Shown: positions 52,240 through 63,875 of the stretch, piece by piece
Position numbering within the stretch: the stretch's first letter is position 1
How the letters are laid out: each line of letters starts with the position of its first letter
Assembly (NCBI GenBank): GCA_917880885.1
Contig: OU862920.1
Coordinates: 310,001-374,000 of the forward strand
DNA: 64,000 bases
Source of the DNA: Limnephilus marmoratus
Taxonomy: Eukaryota > Arthropoda > Insecta > Trichoptera > Limnephilidae
Direction of reading: 5' to 3'
The notes under the pieces: generated by a model
Database searches by the model: none
The model's input: the letters and a program-made list of their open reading frames with translations, nothing else
Told to the model about the DNA's origin: nothing
Translations under genes and position numbers: made by a program

Positions 52240-53093
52240 ATGTCGGAACCGCAAATTCTAACGAGGAGTCAGGCCAAGATTCAGGATTCTGTGACAATGA
52301 TGAAACAAAATGATGCTTCGCCGGAGGGACAGGCGGAAACGCAATCGTCTTCCTGCAAGTCATTCCCCGTACACAAATGGAATCTGGTTTCTGGTCATAG
52401 AACGTGAATTAATAATGAAATTCTCGTGGTGTAAGTAACATTAATCTATTTTCTAGCGCGATTGAATTTTTTACAGGCGATGCTTTGAACTGGTTCAGGG
52501 TGAACCGTTCCAATTTTAATTCATGGCCAGAGATTGTTGCAGGTTTGCAGGAGGAGTTTGAACTCTTGGACCATGACAAACGTCTTGTAGCTCAGTTAAG
52601 AACTACTTGTCAAAAACTTAAAGAAAACTTGGGTTCATTTATAACCACAGTCTTACTAATGAATAATCGCCTCTCTAAGAAATTGCCGGAAGAGGAAATT
52701 TTAGAAATTCTATTGTGTAATATGTTGCCAAGATACATACATAAACTTTCTCTTACAGAGGTGACTAATGTTACTGCTCTAAAGAAATATGGAAAGATGA
52801 TAGAATTAGCGGACAGTCGCACGGATAATAGAAACCATCCTGCAAATTCAAACTTTTACAATTCCAAAGCCAATAATTCTGCCAATAATACTAAATCTAA
52901 TAATAGTAGTTACAGGGAGGCTCCTCCCAATAATAATAATTATAATCCTAATGTCAAAAGAAATCAAAAGTATTTTTATAACAATAATCAAAGCGCTCAA
53001 AACGTGAATTTCAGAGAACCAGTGAGATGCTTCCGCTGTGGTCAACCCGGTGTGAAGGCTCCTGACTGCAGATGCAAGAACCGAAAAAACTAG
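52240..53093 (+). pseudogene. gypsy gag, frameshifted
   Basis: The ATG at 52240 opens a frame (MSEPQILTRSQAKIQ ... FPVHKWNLVSGH) that stops at TGA 52405-52407. A second frame takes over around 52415 (RGVSNINLFSSAIEFF, TGDALNWFRVNRSNFNSWPE) and runs to TAG 53091-53093. The retrotransposon-gag capsid region is recognisable (LNWFR, FELLDHDKR). Asn-rich low-complexity sequence follows, then a single zinc knuckle, CFRCGQPGVKAPDC, in which the conserved His is Val. Pol follows in the same frame as the second segment. The protein would build particles in an intact element. Confidence 0.82.
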
Positions 53094-55226
53094 CAGCAAC
53101 TAGTGGGCGAGGAGACGTCTTCATCTACTGTGCCGTGTGACCCGGAGTGGACTAATTGGCTTGCTGTCGTGGAGAAATTCTACCAGGACCTTAGAAAGTC
53201 AAAGGCGGAGAGAGCGGGTAACAATGATGGCCGTCCTCACATATCATTTCAGGTTCTAAATACTAAATTTTCTGGTTTGCTAGATTCAGGTTCCCACCTG
53301 TCTATTTTGGGAAAAAACTTTCACACACATTTTGTGAGATTAGAATTTAGATTGGCGACTTTAAAAGAAAAATTTTCTCTAACTTCTGCGACAGGTCACT
53401 CAGTAAAATGTACACAAAAGAAAACAGTTCCGGTGCTATATAAAAACATTGTCAAATATTTCACTTTTGTAGTTATGCCTGAGATCACTTCAAATTTAAT
53501 TCTAGGTATAGACTTTTGGAAACTTTTTAATATTTGTCCAGAAATTTGCAAATATATATCACCACGGGAATCAAAATCTGAGCCGAAATCAGTCACAGAG
53601 ATAAAAGGATTAGAAAACAGCTTAAATTTATCGGATAGACAGAAGCATGAGCTTAAATGTGTCATAGACGAATTTAAAGATATCTCGGGAGACAGGTTAG
53701 GTAAAACCGATTTGGAGTATCACGTCATTGACACAGGTGATGCTCAACCGGTAAAACAAAGATATTATCCAGTTTCACCACACTTGCTACCGGCGGTATA
53801 CAAAGAATTAGATAGAATGTTAGAGTTAGGTGTCATTGAACCGAGTCATAGTGCGTGGAATAGTCCTATTTTACTTGTTCCCAAGAAGGGTGGATCATTT
53901 AGGTTATGTTTGGACAGTAGAACTTTAAACTCGCTGTCGAAAAAAGACAGTTTTCCTATTCTTTATGTTTCAAGCATACTAGATTCCTTAGGCGGTGCTA
54001 AATACCTGTCTACTATTGACTTAACAGCAGCTTTCTGGCAAATTCCTCTGGAGGAAAACTCTAAAGAGAAGACGGCTTTTACTGTTCCGAAACGAGGTTT
54101 ATTTCATTTTGCTAGAATGCCATTCGGTCTTCATGGGGCGAGCTCTAGAATGATGCGTTTAATGGATAAAATATTTGGACCTGAATTTGAGGGCAAAGTA
54201 TTTTATTACTTAGATGATATTATAATTATAAGCACTTCATTTGAGGAACACATGTCTCTTTTGAGGAAAGTTCGGAAAAAACTTTCTGATGCGGGTCTAA
54301 CTATCAATATGGACAAATCTGTTTTTTGTAGAGACTCTTTAAAGTTTCTGGGTTATGTCGTCGATAGTCAAGGTTTAAGAACCGATCCAGATAAAGTTAG
54401 AGCCATAGTGGATTTTCCTATACCGAACTCGCAAAAAAGCTTAAGACGTTTTATAGGCATACTATCTTGGTATAAAAGGTTTATTTGTAACTTTTCTATA
54501 ATAGCAGCTCCGTTGCATAATTTAACAAAAAAGGAATTTACGGGAAACAAATTTAAATGGAACAGTCAGGCAGATTTAGCGTTTAAAAAACTTAAAGATA
54601 TTTTAGTGAGCGCACCTGTTTTAGCTTGTCCTAACTTTAAAAAACCTTTTATCATATCATGCGACGCATCCGATACCGGTCTAGGAGCGGTCCTGACGCA
54701 GGTAGACGATTCGAATAGAGAACACCCTATATCATTTATCAATAGGTCTCTGAATGCTCAAGAAAGAAATCATTCAACTACAGAGAAAGAGCTTAATGCA
54801 ATGATTTTTGCTCTGGAAAAATTTAGAGCTTATAAAGAAGGATCTGTCATACCGGTTAAGATAATAACAGATCATTACAGTCTAAAATGGTTAGTAAATA
54901 TTAAGTCTCCGACAGGCAGATTAGCGAGATGGGCTGTCAGGTTACAGCAATTCAATTTTATTATAGAACACCGTAAAGGAAAAGATAATATAGTGCCTGA
55001 CGCTTTATCACGTGATCCCGTAGAATTAGCTGTAGTAGAAAAAACTATACCAACCAAAGAATCGTGGTACGATAAAATGTGTAGAAATGTTCTAACCTTT
55101 CCAGATAAATTTCATGTTGGAAAGTTAATAATGGAGTATTGTACAAACACAAACAGAGTATGGAAGCTCTGCACAGAGTGTATGACTGGAAAGAAGTTGT
55201 ACCTAAAGAGTCTAGGAAAGATATAA
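53094..55226 (+). pseudogene. gypsy pol part 1: protease, reverse transcriptase, RNase H
   Basis: From the GTG at 53103 (707 residues) it shows aspartic protease (LLDSGSHLSIL, about residue 61). The reverse transcriptase has WNSPILLVPKKGG, RLCLDSRTLN, ARMPFGLHGASS and the catalytic YLDD near residue 369. RNase H follows (ISCDASDTGLGAVL, about 520; HRKGKDNIVPDALSR). The frame ends at 55226 after a one-base loss near 55128, beyond which integrase continues in another frame. It is in the same frame as gag, separated by one TAG. Protease, RT and RNase H look intact. Confidence 0.92.
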
Positions 55227-56293
55227 TAACGCAATATCATGTACCTCCTTCGTGTGCTCATTTTGGTATTATGAAGACTTTGAATAGAATTAGTCAGAAA
55301 TATTACTGGCCGAAGATGGCGGCCGACGTAAAATCATTCATTAGCAAATGTCACACTTGCTTGGGTCATAAGAGTACGAATCAGTTACCACCAGGTTTAA
55401 TGGGTGATCCTAAATTAGTTCAACGTCCTTGGCAAATGATTGCTACAGATTTATTAGGTCCGTTCCCCAGCTCTTACAAAAAAGGTTATACATATTTGTT
55501 AGTAATCTCTGACTTCTTTACAAAATACTCTAAACTTTTCCCATTAAGAAAAGCTACTGGAAAGAATATTGCTGAGATCATGGAAAATGAGATATTTTAC
55601 AAGTTTGGGGTACCTGATACAATAATTTTGGATAATGGTCCCCAATATATTTCAAAAGACATGAAAGCGTTAGTTAACAAGTTTCATATAAGACACCTCT
55701 TTTACAACTGTAGATATCACCCGCAAAATAATCCTGTAGAAAGAATTAACAGAGTGTTAGTGTCTGCTATTAGCTCGTACGTCGGTGGTGATCATCGGAG
55801 GTGGGCAGATTGTTTACATGAAATTGAACTCGCTATTAACACAGCAGTACATGAGGTCACTGGATATACTCCCTTTTTCTTAAACTTTGGTAGGGAAATT
55901 ATTATTTCAGGAAACGACTACAAATCTTCAGACTTCAACCCTGAAGATATCAGATTTGCCGCACGGGATTCTTGGGCATCGGATTTAGACGAGTTAAACG
56001 ATATTTTTTCGCAGGTTCGTACGTCTCTAAGGCAGTCGTATGAAAAGAACAAAACGCAGTATAATCTACGTCGTAGGGACATACAATATGAAATTGGCGA
56101 CATCGTTTGGCGCCGATCGTTCGTTCTTTCAGACGCTAGTAAGTATTTTTCAGCGAAATTAGCTCCCAAGTTTATTCGCAGCAAAGTCATTAAGAAATTG
56201 TCTCCGGTTGCTTACATTTTAGCTGATTTAAATGGAAAACCTGTTGGAACTTTTCACATCAAGGATTTAATCAAGCATGAAATCTCAGATTAA
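55139..56293 (+). CDS. gypsy pol part 2: integrase
   Basis: This is the integrase, shifted relative to the upstream pol frame by a single missing base. The zinc-binding region has HVPPSCAHFGIMKTLNRI and CHTCLGH. The catalytic core has DLLGPFPSSYKKG, the LDNGPQY motif and NNPVERINR (a DDE set). The C-terminal part (YEIGDIVWRR ... KFIRSKVIKKLSPVAYIL) is the usual GPY/F-like chromatin- or DNA-binding tail. It ends with TAA at 56291-56293. The first Met is inside the overlap, so translation from it is unlikely without the shift. Confidence 0.92.
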   Translation: MYKHKQSMEALHRVYDWKEVVPKESRKDIITQYHVPPSCAHFGIMKTLNRISQKYYWPKMAADVKSFISKCHTCLGHKSTNQLPPGLMGDPKLVQRPWQMIATDLLGPFPSSYKKGYTYLLVISDFFTKYSKLFPLRKATGKNIAEIMENEIFYKFGVPDTIILDNGPQYISKDMKALVNKFHIRHLFYNCRYHPQNNPVERINRVLVSAISSYVGGDHRRWADCLHEIELAINTAVHEVTGYTPFFLNFGREIIISGNDYKSSDFNPEDIRFAARDSWASDLDELNDIFSQVRTSLRQSYEKNKTQYNLRRRDIQYEIGDIVWRRSFVLSDASKYFSAKLAPKFIRSKVIKKLSPVAYILADLNGKPVGTFHIKDLIKHEISD

Positions 56294-58785
56294 CGTCGTG
56301 TAGATCAGGAGCGTATTTTAATTATTTTGTATACTTTTGTTTCCATTATGCGCAATAATGGAAGCGATTAAAAGATTCCATTTAACGTGAGAACATGACT
56401 AAAACTTATGTTCTCACATTGAATGCAATTTTATATTTGTTTATGAAGTTATTTTGTTTGTCCGTGTCCAGGTATTTCTAACACATGTATTTTGCTATTT
56501 TATACTTGTTCAGTGTGCAGGGGTGACCTATTCTTACCCTTACGCATTGAATGTGTGCACATGAATATACATAGTACTAAATTTTGTAAATTTATATATT
56601 CAAATCATCAAGTTTTGAATAAGTTTGGATGTGTGTGAGTACATTGCACATCCGTTTGGCATTTTGATGATTCTCATATATACTTTTATCATATTCATTT
56701 TGAAATGGTTATGTAATTAACTATTTTCAAGATGCGCTTGCTAGTCCGGAATGGTAGGCGTATCTTCAAGATAGTTTATAGTAAAATACAGTTGGGTTTT
56801 ATGTTTCGTTGTCTCGTTCTGTTTCTTTGTCTTGTTCTGTTTCATTATGCCCTTTGGGGATGGTACATACTATAAGATGGAAAAATAGTGCTTTTTCAAT
56901 TGCATGTGGTACAAAACCGTGCCTATATTTATCAAATTATTAATGTTAATTTGGGTTATCCCATTCAATAATCTATATTATCAAATGAGTATGTATATTC
57001 CTTGCAGGATCTGCTGGATTATGGTTACAATTGAATTAATGATTAATAGTTCGTAATATTTATTATATTGTTTTGAACTAGAAGGCAAACCGAAGGGTTC
57101 ATTCAGAATCTTTGGCATCGGGTTACTATTTTCATCACATGATAGCAATCAGATGGTTAGAATATCTATTTAGTAACTTTAGGAAGTTACGAAACCCAGC
57201 CAACGGTTTTGTATGAAATTTCTTTTGGTAGTGCTTATTTTATCCATTTGGGTTTTTTTTAATTCACATTTTATGTTGTTCTTCGTCCTTACAAATTAAA
57301 ATAAATATGAAGTTAATTAAAGAGAGAGATTTGAAATCCTCAACACAAATAAAATGCATGTGGCATATGCCAACGTCGGTTTACTATTCGGGTAATTTTA
57401 TTTTAAATATAATAAAGTTTCCTTCTTCGGGTTGCGGGGGTCATTCTTGAGCTCGGAATGACCTCAACAAGTCGAACTAGCATTCGATGATTCGATCAAT
57501 ACCTTGTTCTTGATCAAATCATGGAATGTTAATTGGTTCTTCATTCAGGGAGATTTACAAAAATAAAATAAAACAAAAGATAATAATTCAATTTTACTGC
57601 AAATTGCATCATCGGATTACATTTTAACTGAAAATTTAAAATTTGATTTATAGCATACTACATTGGAATATTAAAAAAAAAAAAAAAAATTTTTTTGTTG
57701 TTTATTCACAAGCAAATTATTCCTTAAATTTTATCAACATTGCATGGGTTAAATTCGATTAACATAATTAATAATTTATTCAATATCGAAGACAAAACTT
57801 ATTTTTACTCAGATCAATGGGGAGGATAATAACATTCATTTTCATATAGAAATTTTAATATCTATTTCACAGCAAAAACTTAAACTTTTGAATTTACTTG
57901 TTAGTAAAATTATTATAAAATTTATTTATAAAGATATTTAAAATCTCATTTTAGAGGAGTGACATCTAGGTGGGCTGTTTTGAAACTTAAATTGCGTCTT
58001 GGCTAGAAAATAAAAATTGTTTAATCATTCTATCAACAGGGTTTTCAAATTATTTATTTATCCGCAGGGTGTCCAGTTTGTAATATTATCTTATTTGAAA
58101 ATTATATCATATTATTTCAGCTAGGGTTTTTTTTTCTTTTGTATAACTAACAATCAGTTCTAACTTAAAATTTTTTCTAATTCATCAGTAAACCATTTTA
58201 TAGTATAGCTTAGTCTTCGCAACATCAAGAATTAAAATCAACATTAAATCGCAATCATCACTACAAGTTCAAGACCTTAACATATACTGTCCGGTGGAAT
58301 TCATTGCTGCTTTTGGCCAAAACAATCACAATCTACATGGAAGGAAGAACTTCAAATTCATATGGACATGTTTACATAAAATGGACCGGTCATCTGCACT
58401 GGACAATATCAAGATTACAGACTATCAAAATTGAACTTCAACCTTCTTCTCCTACCTTGATCTTCAGCCTTCATCTGTATACTCTTTGGATGCTCATCCC
58501 AGCAGTTTCAAAATTCATCATGGCCGGATTTGGAGGAAGAGCTTCGCTTTCATACAGTCACCAAACAAACCTCTAAGCTGATAATCTTCTTTCTACTACT
58601 TCTGCCTTCAAGTCCTGGACCCTGTACGTGATCTTGATATTGGATATAAATTACCTGGTTTCAAGGGTACATTCTGGAATCAATTCCTCCAGAGCAAATC
58701 ATCTATTGGCATGATCAGCAAGCTTCCTGTATTGAGATCTATAAAGGCGCCAGGAGGGCCTAAAATTTCCTTGGAATTTTTTTTT
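56294..58785 (+). other. Long non-coding 3' region of the gypsy element
   Basis: About 2.5 kb separate the integrase stop from the polypurine tract, and no env-like or other long ORF is visible. The longest frame (58304-58576) has no signal peptide or recognisable domain. It is unusually long for a gypsy element of this type and may hold regulatory sequence or a decayed third ORF. Confidence 0.5.
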
Positions 58786-58798
58786 GAAGGGAAGGGAG
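58786..58798 (+). promoter_or_regulatory. Polypurine tract
   Basis: GAAGGGAAGGGAG lies directly upstream of the 3' LTR start (TGTAACG at 58802), as expected for the plus-strand DNA primer. Confidence 0.85.
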
Positions 58799-58801
58799 TA
58801 A

Positions 58802-59450
58802 TGTAACGATTTAAAACTACTCGCCCCGGTATCAAGCGCTTGAGAAGGACATATTAATTTTACAACCGTGCAGTTACGAACACGGCAACGGCCGAGTACA
58901 TAATCGGAGATTGCTAATCAGTTCCAGAGAGGTTGGACAGCTGTCAGGAAGTACATCACGGAAAGGATTCGCAAGAGGCTTGCGCTATCAGACACGTGAG
59001 CGATTGTCATCATGTTACGATAGATTCTCACAATATGGTTTACTATATTTATAAATTTGTTCTTCATATAATTATTAGGAAGGACTGGCGCCCTAAGTAT
59101 CTAAAGCAGGATTACTATTTGAGATTTGAAACTTTAAACCTTTTGATTTTTTTACATACCCACAGATCAGCATATTAGAATTGCTATTACACGTCACTAG
59201 TCAGATTTAGTTTATCGATCTGATCATGCCCTGATATTCATTGTAAATGTAGAGTCTCTTGCCTTCTAAATTGATTAATTTCGTAGATAATGGATGATAA
59301 GGAATTATGAATATAACCTCAATAAAATTTGTTCTTAGCATTACAACATAACTCTTTAATTCCATTTAACCTTACTTAATTTTGTCCTACACATGAAATA
59401 CATGTTTTACACACTTTTCAGAAGTATTACACAAGAAAATACTTGGTACA
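58802..59450 (+). repeat. 3' LTR, complete
   Basis: This 649-bp LTR begins TGTAACG and ends GGTACA (matching short terminal inverted repeats). It includes AATAAA-type signals and its last 511 bp match the 5' remnant. No adjacent target duplication can be tested because the 5' end is missing. Confidence 0.92.
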
Positions 59451-59679
59451 ACTTTTCGGGCAAAACAATCATCATTATTATGTATTGTACAGGTGCAGGT
59501 TACAAACTAAAAAAGTCATGTAGATTTATTAATTTTTTATTTATTAACATTTAAACTGCTAAACTACTTACTTAGTTTGTCAGTAGGTACACATGGTACA
59601 TTTTCAAAACAGCGTATATATAATGTTGATGCTAAAATAACAATTAGATAAATTGTTTAAATTACGGAATTTATTTAAT

Positions 59680-60345
59680 TTATTTATTTAACGCCCAAAG
59701 GGCTTTTACATGTTTGGTAGTGAAATAATAAAAATAAAATTAGATAAAAAAGCACACAAGTCATAAAAATACAAAAATACAGCGATTTCATATGTTTACA
59801 GAAAAACAGATATGTTTTGGAATAAAACAGATAAAGAAATAATAAAAATAAAATTAGATAAAAAAGCACGCAAATCTAAAAAATACAAAAATACAGCAAT
59901 TTCATAGGTTTACAAAAATACAGATGTGTTTAGGAATAGTTTTGGAATAAGTTTTTTTACAAGATCAACAAAATTCGCCAAGTTTATGTTAAATATGTCA
60001 ATATCACCAAGTACTGATTTCCCATATGTGAAATCGTTGTATCGGAGAGTGGGCAATGTAGTTCCGCTTATGAATGCTACTGTAGAATAGTGTATTTTGT
60101 CGTGTAGTTACTGTTGGTATTCGTAAGTTTATGAGTTACAGTAGTTCGCAACAGTCAAATTTAGAGTTAAGTATTTTGAATAAAAATGTTAAGTAGTTTA
60201 TTTTACGTCTGTCTTCTAGTGTGTGTATTTTTAGAATATTTAATAATAAATTATATTTTAAGTCTTCTAGTGGGATATTTAATTTAAAATTTATAAAACG
60301 CAGAATTTTTTTTGTATTATCTCTGGAATAGTATTAATATATTAA
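59680..60345 (-). pseudogene. LINE C-terminal fragment
   Basis: The minus-strand frame around 60330-60040 reads LLLNILKIHTLEDRRKINYL and FLFKILNSKFDCCELL, then after a stop IPTVTTRQNTLFYSSIHK. This is the typical CR1/Jockey-group C-terminus. A duplicated A/T-rich 3' part (AAAAATAAAATTAGATAAAA repeated at about 59728 and 59842) ends in a (TTTA)-rich tail. Confidence 0.65.
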
Positions 60346-60559
60346 TATATGCGTAAAAATGAATTCTATATTAACAAATAAATATAATCAACAAATAAAA
60401 TGAATACTTTCATATACATGAGGTATAACAATTTTTTTTCCAATTCCTTTGAAAGTGAATACCAATGAAGAATACAAGGGCTTCGGTAGGGCATCAATAT
60501 AAATCATCAGTATCTAACAACCATTTCCTTAGATTATATTTGACTTTAGCAGTAAAAAT

Positions 60560-60880
60560 GTTATTATTTTTCATTTTGGAACCACCAATCTTTCGTTTTG
60601 AGTGAATCTTGTAATAATATAAGTTTATGATCAACTTTTTCGCTATACAAGGAATCAGACAATATAACATGTTGACTTACAATATTATATAACAATAATC
60701 CTCTCAGAGGTAAAATATTAAGAGACTTGTAAATTAATTTAGTACTGCTTCTGTGTGCATTAGTATACTTATGGATTAACAAGGGAGTTTTGTAATGCTT
60801 GTATATAACTAATATTAGTTTTACAAGAATGTCCCCAAGAAGTAATTCCATAACGGATGGTGGATTCAGCTATAGGTAGG
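60560..60880 (-). pseudogene. LINE ORF2 fragment (RT downstream region)
   Basis: The minus frame reads AESTIRYGITSWGHSCKTNI and SYIQALQNSLVN before a stop, a motif characteristic of LINE reverse transcriptases just after the palm domain. It probably belongs to the same decayed copy as 59680-60345. Confidence 0.6.
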
Positions 60881-61029
60881 AAATATTTTATTTTATAAAT
60901 CCTACCCACATATGTTATGTTTTACAATATAATAATCACATTTATTATTGATATTAAAGGTAAAGAAAACTTTTGATTATACCTTGACGATTGACAGGAT
61001 TAAGGTATTAGCGAATTGAATATATATAT

Positions 61030-61222
61030 ATTTTTTTTTTTAAAGAAAGACAAACATTCCCGGGTTACGAATAATCCAACAATATTTGAAAATCTCCTAC
61101 TACCACCACAGAAAGCCGAAAATGTTGCTTGTGTTGTGATGGAGGACTTAGCCAGCCGAGGATCGAACACGCGACGCCCGGGTGGGACCCAAGCGCTATG
61201 TCCCTCAACCACTGACCGGTCG
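61030..61222 (-). mobile_element. tRNA-headed SINE, family C, copy 2
   Basis: On the minus strand it starts GACCGGTCAGTGGTTGAGGG (A-box region), has the B box GTGTTCGATCC (61160-61170), a body and an A-run (T-run 61030-61041). It matches 27281-27459. Confidence 0.78.
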
Positions 61223-62990
61223 ATATAAAAGTCAAATGCATTTGTACAGTTGTACACAAACATTATAATTTTTCAACAAAGTTCAATAATTTAACAATCT
61301 TCAATCGAAGTCATTCTCGCCAAATATTAGTCATAAACTATCCAAGCACAAAATAAAATAGGATAAAATTCAATACAGATGGTTTTGTCAGTCGTTACAA
61401 TGAGTAAAATGTCATTATTATGCATTCACAGCATAAGCATTGAAAAATTCCGTGCTCATTTCAATCGGTCCGAATGGTAGGTGCGACTAAAATATGAAAT
61501 GATATGATTCAATTTTTTACAAGATATTATTATCTTGTCCTTAAAAGTGCCGCCCTGGGCGGGCCACCCTCGCCGCCCCATTAAGCAACGCCACTGGTCA
61601 TACGGAATCCTCATATTCTCAACACGAAGTTAATATTGAAAGGTTAAAAGGAATTCATAAAAAATGATTTTAAAAGCTTGAACTTCAAATCTTCCGATCA
61701 GCAGAACATTTAACCCTAGAAAGATAATCATATTTTGATTTACGGTAAAGATAACCATACGTAAAATTGACGCATGAGTTTTAACTAGCTGTAATATTTT
61801 ATATTGTTAATTGATTTGAATAAACCAATCGGTTTTAAATTTTTACAAACAAATGACATAAGAAATACAACAATTTGTGAATATATATTTTTTTGTTATA
61901 TGGAAAAAAAACGAAACGTGAAACTTCTTCAATAATCAACAAAACTTGGGAATATATATTTTTTCTCAAATCACTTATTTCAAATTTTGACTAATGTATT
62001 AAATAATTAAGATATATTATATTTTATAATAAAATATAGTTAAACAAAAATTAATCAGATACAGCTTTAGAATGTATCAATATTATGCTATTTGACTCTT
62101 GCGGTTGTTATATCTCAAAACTGGTTACACCTACCTCAGCGACGCATGCCCCACATGGAAGGTCCAAGCAGCGAGTGAGATGTCTGAAAAGCACAGCGAC
62201 GGATTCGTACAAATTAGAACGAGAGAGCAATAATTCAAACACGCTACGACTATCTTTCCGGGGTTAAAAGACTCATTAGAAATCCATAATTTATCAACCC
62301 TAGAAGATAAAAGAAATATATCCGACCAGATTCAGGGAATTTATCTTGCTCAGGGCCTCCTGTGTGGAACTAATAAACAAAAAAATAAATAACACATTTT
62401 TCAAAACAAAATTACGTTTGTTTCCATTAATTGGCAACACTGTAAAGTAAACACTTGTTAGATAATGTTTTGATTTGATTGCGACACTGTGTAACCTCCT
62501 GATAATCTTCCCAACTTGTACGAGTTAATTCTCAACTGAAATATTTGCTCTCGATTTCAGAACAAACTGAGAGTGCTCCCATAGTTCATCTATTTGACTT
62601 AACTTGACTTTTTATTAGTTTCTTAGGCTAACTAACCAGCCCGGCTCGGCTGATGGTGAACTCGTCTTGCGAGTTTGCCAATCATATTATTATGAAGGAG
62701 GTCTTATTACTCCGCGTCTAAGTTATAGCATGAAGTTGAAACATTTTATTGGTTATCGGTAATTTTGCTTCGGTATTTGCATTGCACTATCAACAGTCAA
62801 GCGTTGTTACTCGTACTTCAATATTTAATAAGGCGTTTAAACTGCGTACTGTGTGGCCAAATGTTTATTTTTTACCCAGATATATGCATTTTTTCAAGTA
62901 ACCTTTTGTAAGTGTTAAGAATACATGGAAAAAAATTGTAAACCATTTGATGGATTTATCATAATTTTTTTTTTACATGAGATTCACACA
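61223..62990. other. Non-coding AT-rich DNA with small repeat remnants
   Basis: No gene is visible. 62340-62372 (CTCAGGGCCTCCTGTGTGGAA) is a remnant of the hairpin-ended poly(A) element. 61553-61600 is a GC-rich patch that resembles a transposon end. The rest has no clear assignment. Confidence 0.4.
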
Positions 62991-63052
62991 GGGGACAATA
63001 TTAGCGAAACTCAATCGAAAATGTGGAGAAAGAAAAATCAGAAAAAGATATT

Positions 63053-63123
63053 GGCACCTCTGGGACTTGAAACTAGGACCCTTTGCTTACATGGCAAGTG
63101 CTCTACCACTAAGCCAAGGTGTC
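63053..63123 (-). tRNA. tRNA-like module (anticodon position TGT)
   Basis: The B box is altered (GTTTCAAGTCC) and the D-loop reads AGTGGTAGAGC. The anticodon loop CATGTAA places TGT at the anticodon. It is degenerate and not likely functional. Confidence 0.45.
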
Positions 63124-63809
63124 GATATCAAATTCGGTCACATTTAACTGTATCATAGTTCGACTAAGAGGTGCCAACATTATCTTCATTTTCGTCTCCA
63201 CATTTTCGATATAATTTCGCTAATATTGTGTTCATTTAATTAAATATTACAATTTCATATTTTACTCATAAAGTTAAAAATTTAAAATAAATATTCATCC
63301 CAGACTTGCAAAAAATTCAATAGATGTGGCATATTAAAAATAAAATGGATAAAAATTTAGCAGACAATATCTAGACAGCATTTAGTTCGGGTTGAATCTT
63401 GCAATCATATTTAAAGATAGCAGCTAATAATTTTATCTTAAAGTTTAAAAAAAAAATTAAAAACTTTCTACTACAACACATAAATACTTGTCACACTTAA
63501 TCACAAACACGTAAACACCTCAGCACAGGTTATCCTAGTGAGGTGTTCACGAAACATACAAAATTACCCATCCACAGTTTCACCTTCTCAAACCTACCTT
63601 ACACCCAACATAATTAAATTTCAAAATATATTATGTAAAAATGTTTTCAAAATATATTATGTAAAAATTATAAGAAATAGGTAAATACTGTAATATATAG
63701 AAATAAATAAATAAAAAAAATAAATAATAGGTGCGTTAAGAAAATTAAGATAATGTTGGTAGTTCTTGGTCGAAGTATGATACAGTTAAAAGTGACCGAA
63801 TTTGATATC

Positions 63810-63875
63810 GACACTCAGTTGGTAGAGCACTTGCCGTGTAAGCAAAGGGTCCTGGGTTCGAGCCCCAGAGGTGTC
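63810..63875 (+). tRNA. tRNA-like module (anticodon position TGT)
   Basis: CAGTTGGTAGAGCACTTGCC, then a CGTGTAA loop and the B box GGTTCGAGCCC are present. The acceptor region is short and the T-arm intact. It is embedded in a family A flank, so a repeat-borne module is the best reading. Confidence 0.5.

Larger units (their letters stand above)
51334..59450 (+). mobile_element. Ty3/gypsy LTR retrotransposon, young but defective
   Basis: 5' LTR remnant, primer-binding site, gag, protease-RT-RNase H, integrase, a long non-coding 3' region, polypurine tract and full 3' LTR are in canonical gypsy order. The LTR overlap (51334-51844 against 58940-59450) differs at only 3 of 511 positions with no gaps, so insertion was recent. 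Even so, gag and pol have a frameshift each, a stop lies between gag and pol, and the first 138 bp of the 5' LTR are gone. Confidence 0.95.

Noticed and set aside
58304..58576. 90-codon frame in the gypsy 3' region as a possible env
   Set aside because: No signal peptide, glycosylation pattern, furin-type site or membrane anchor is visible, and it is far too short.
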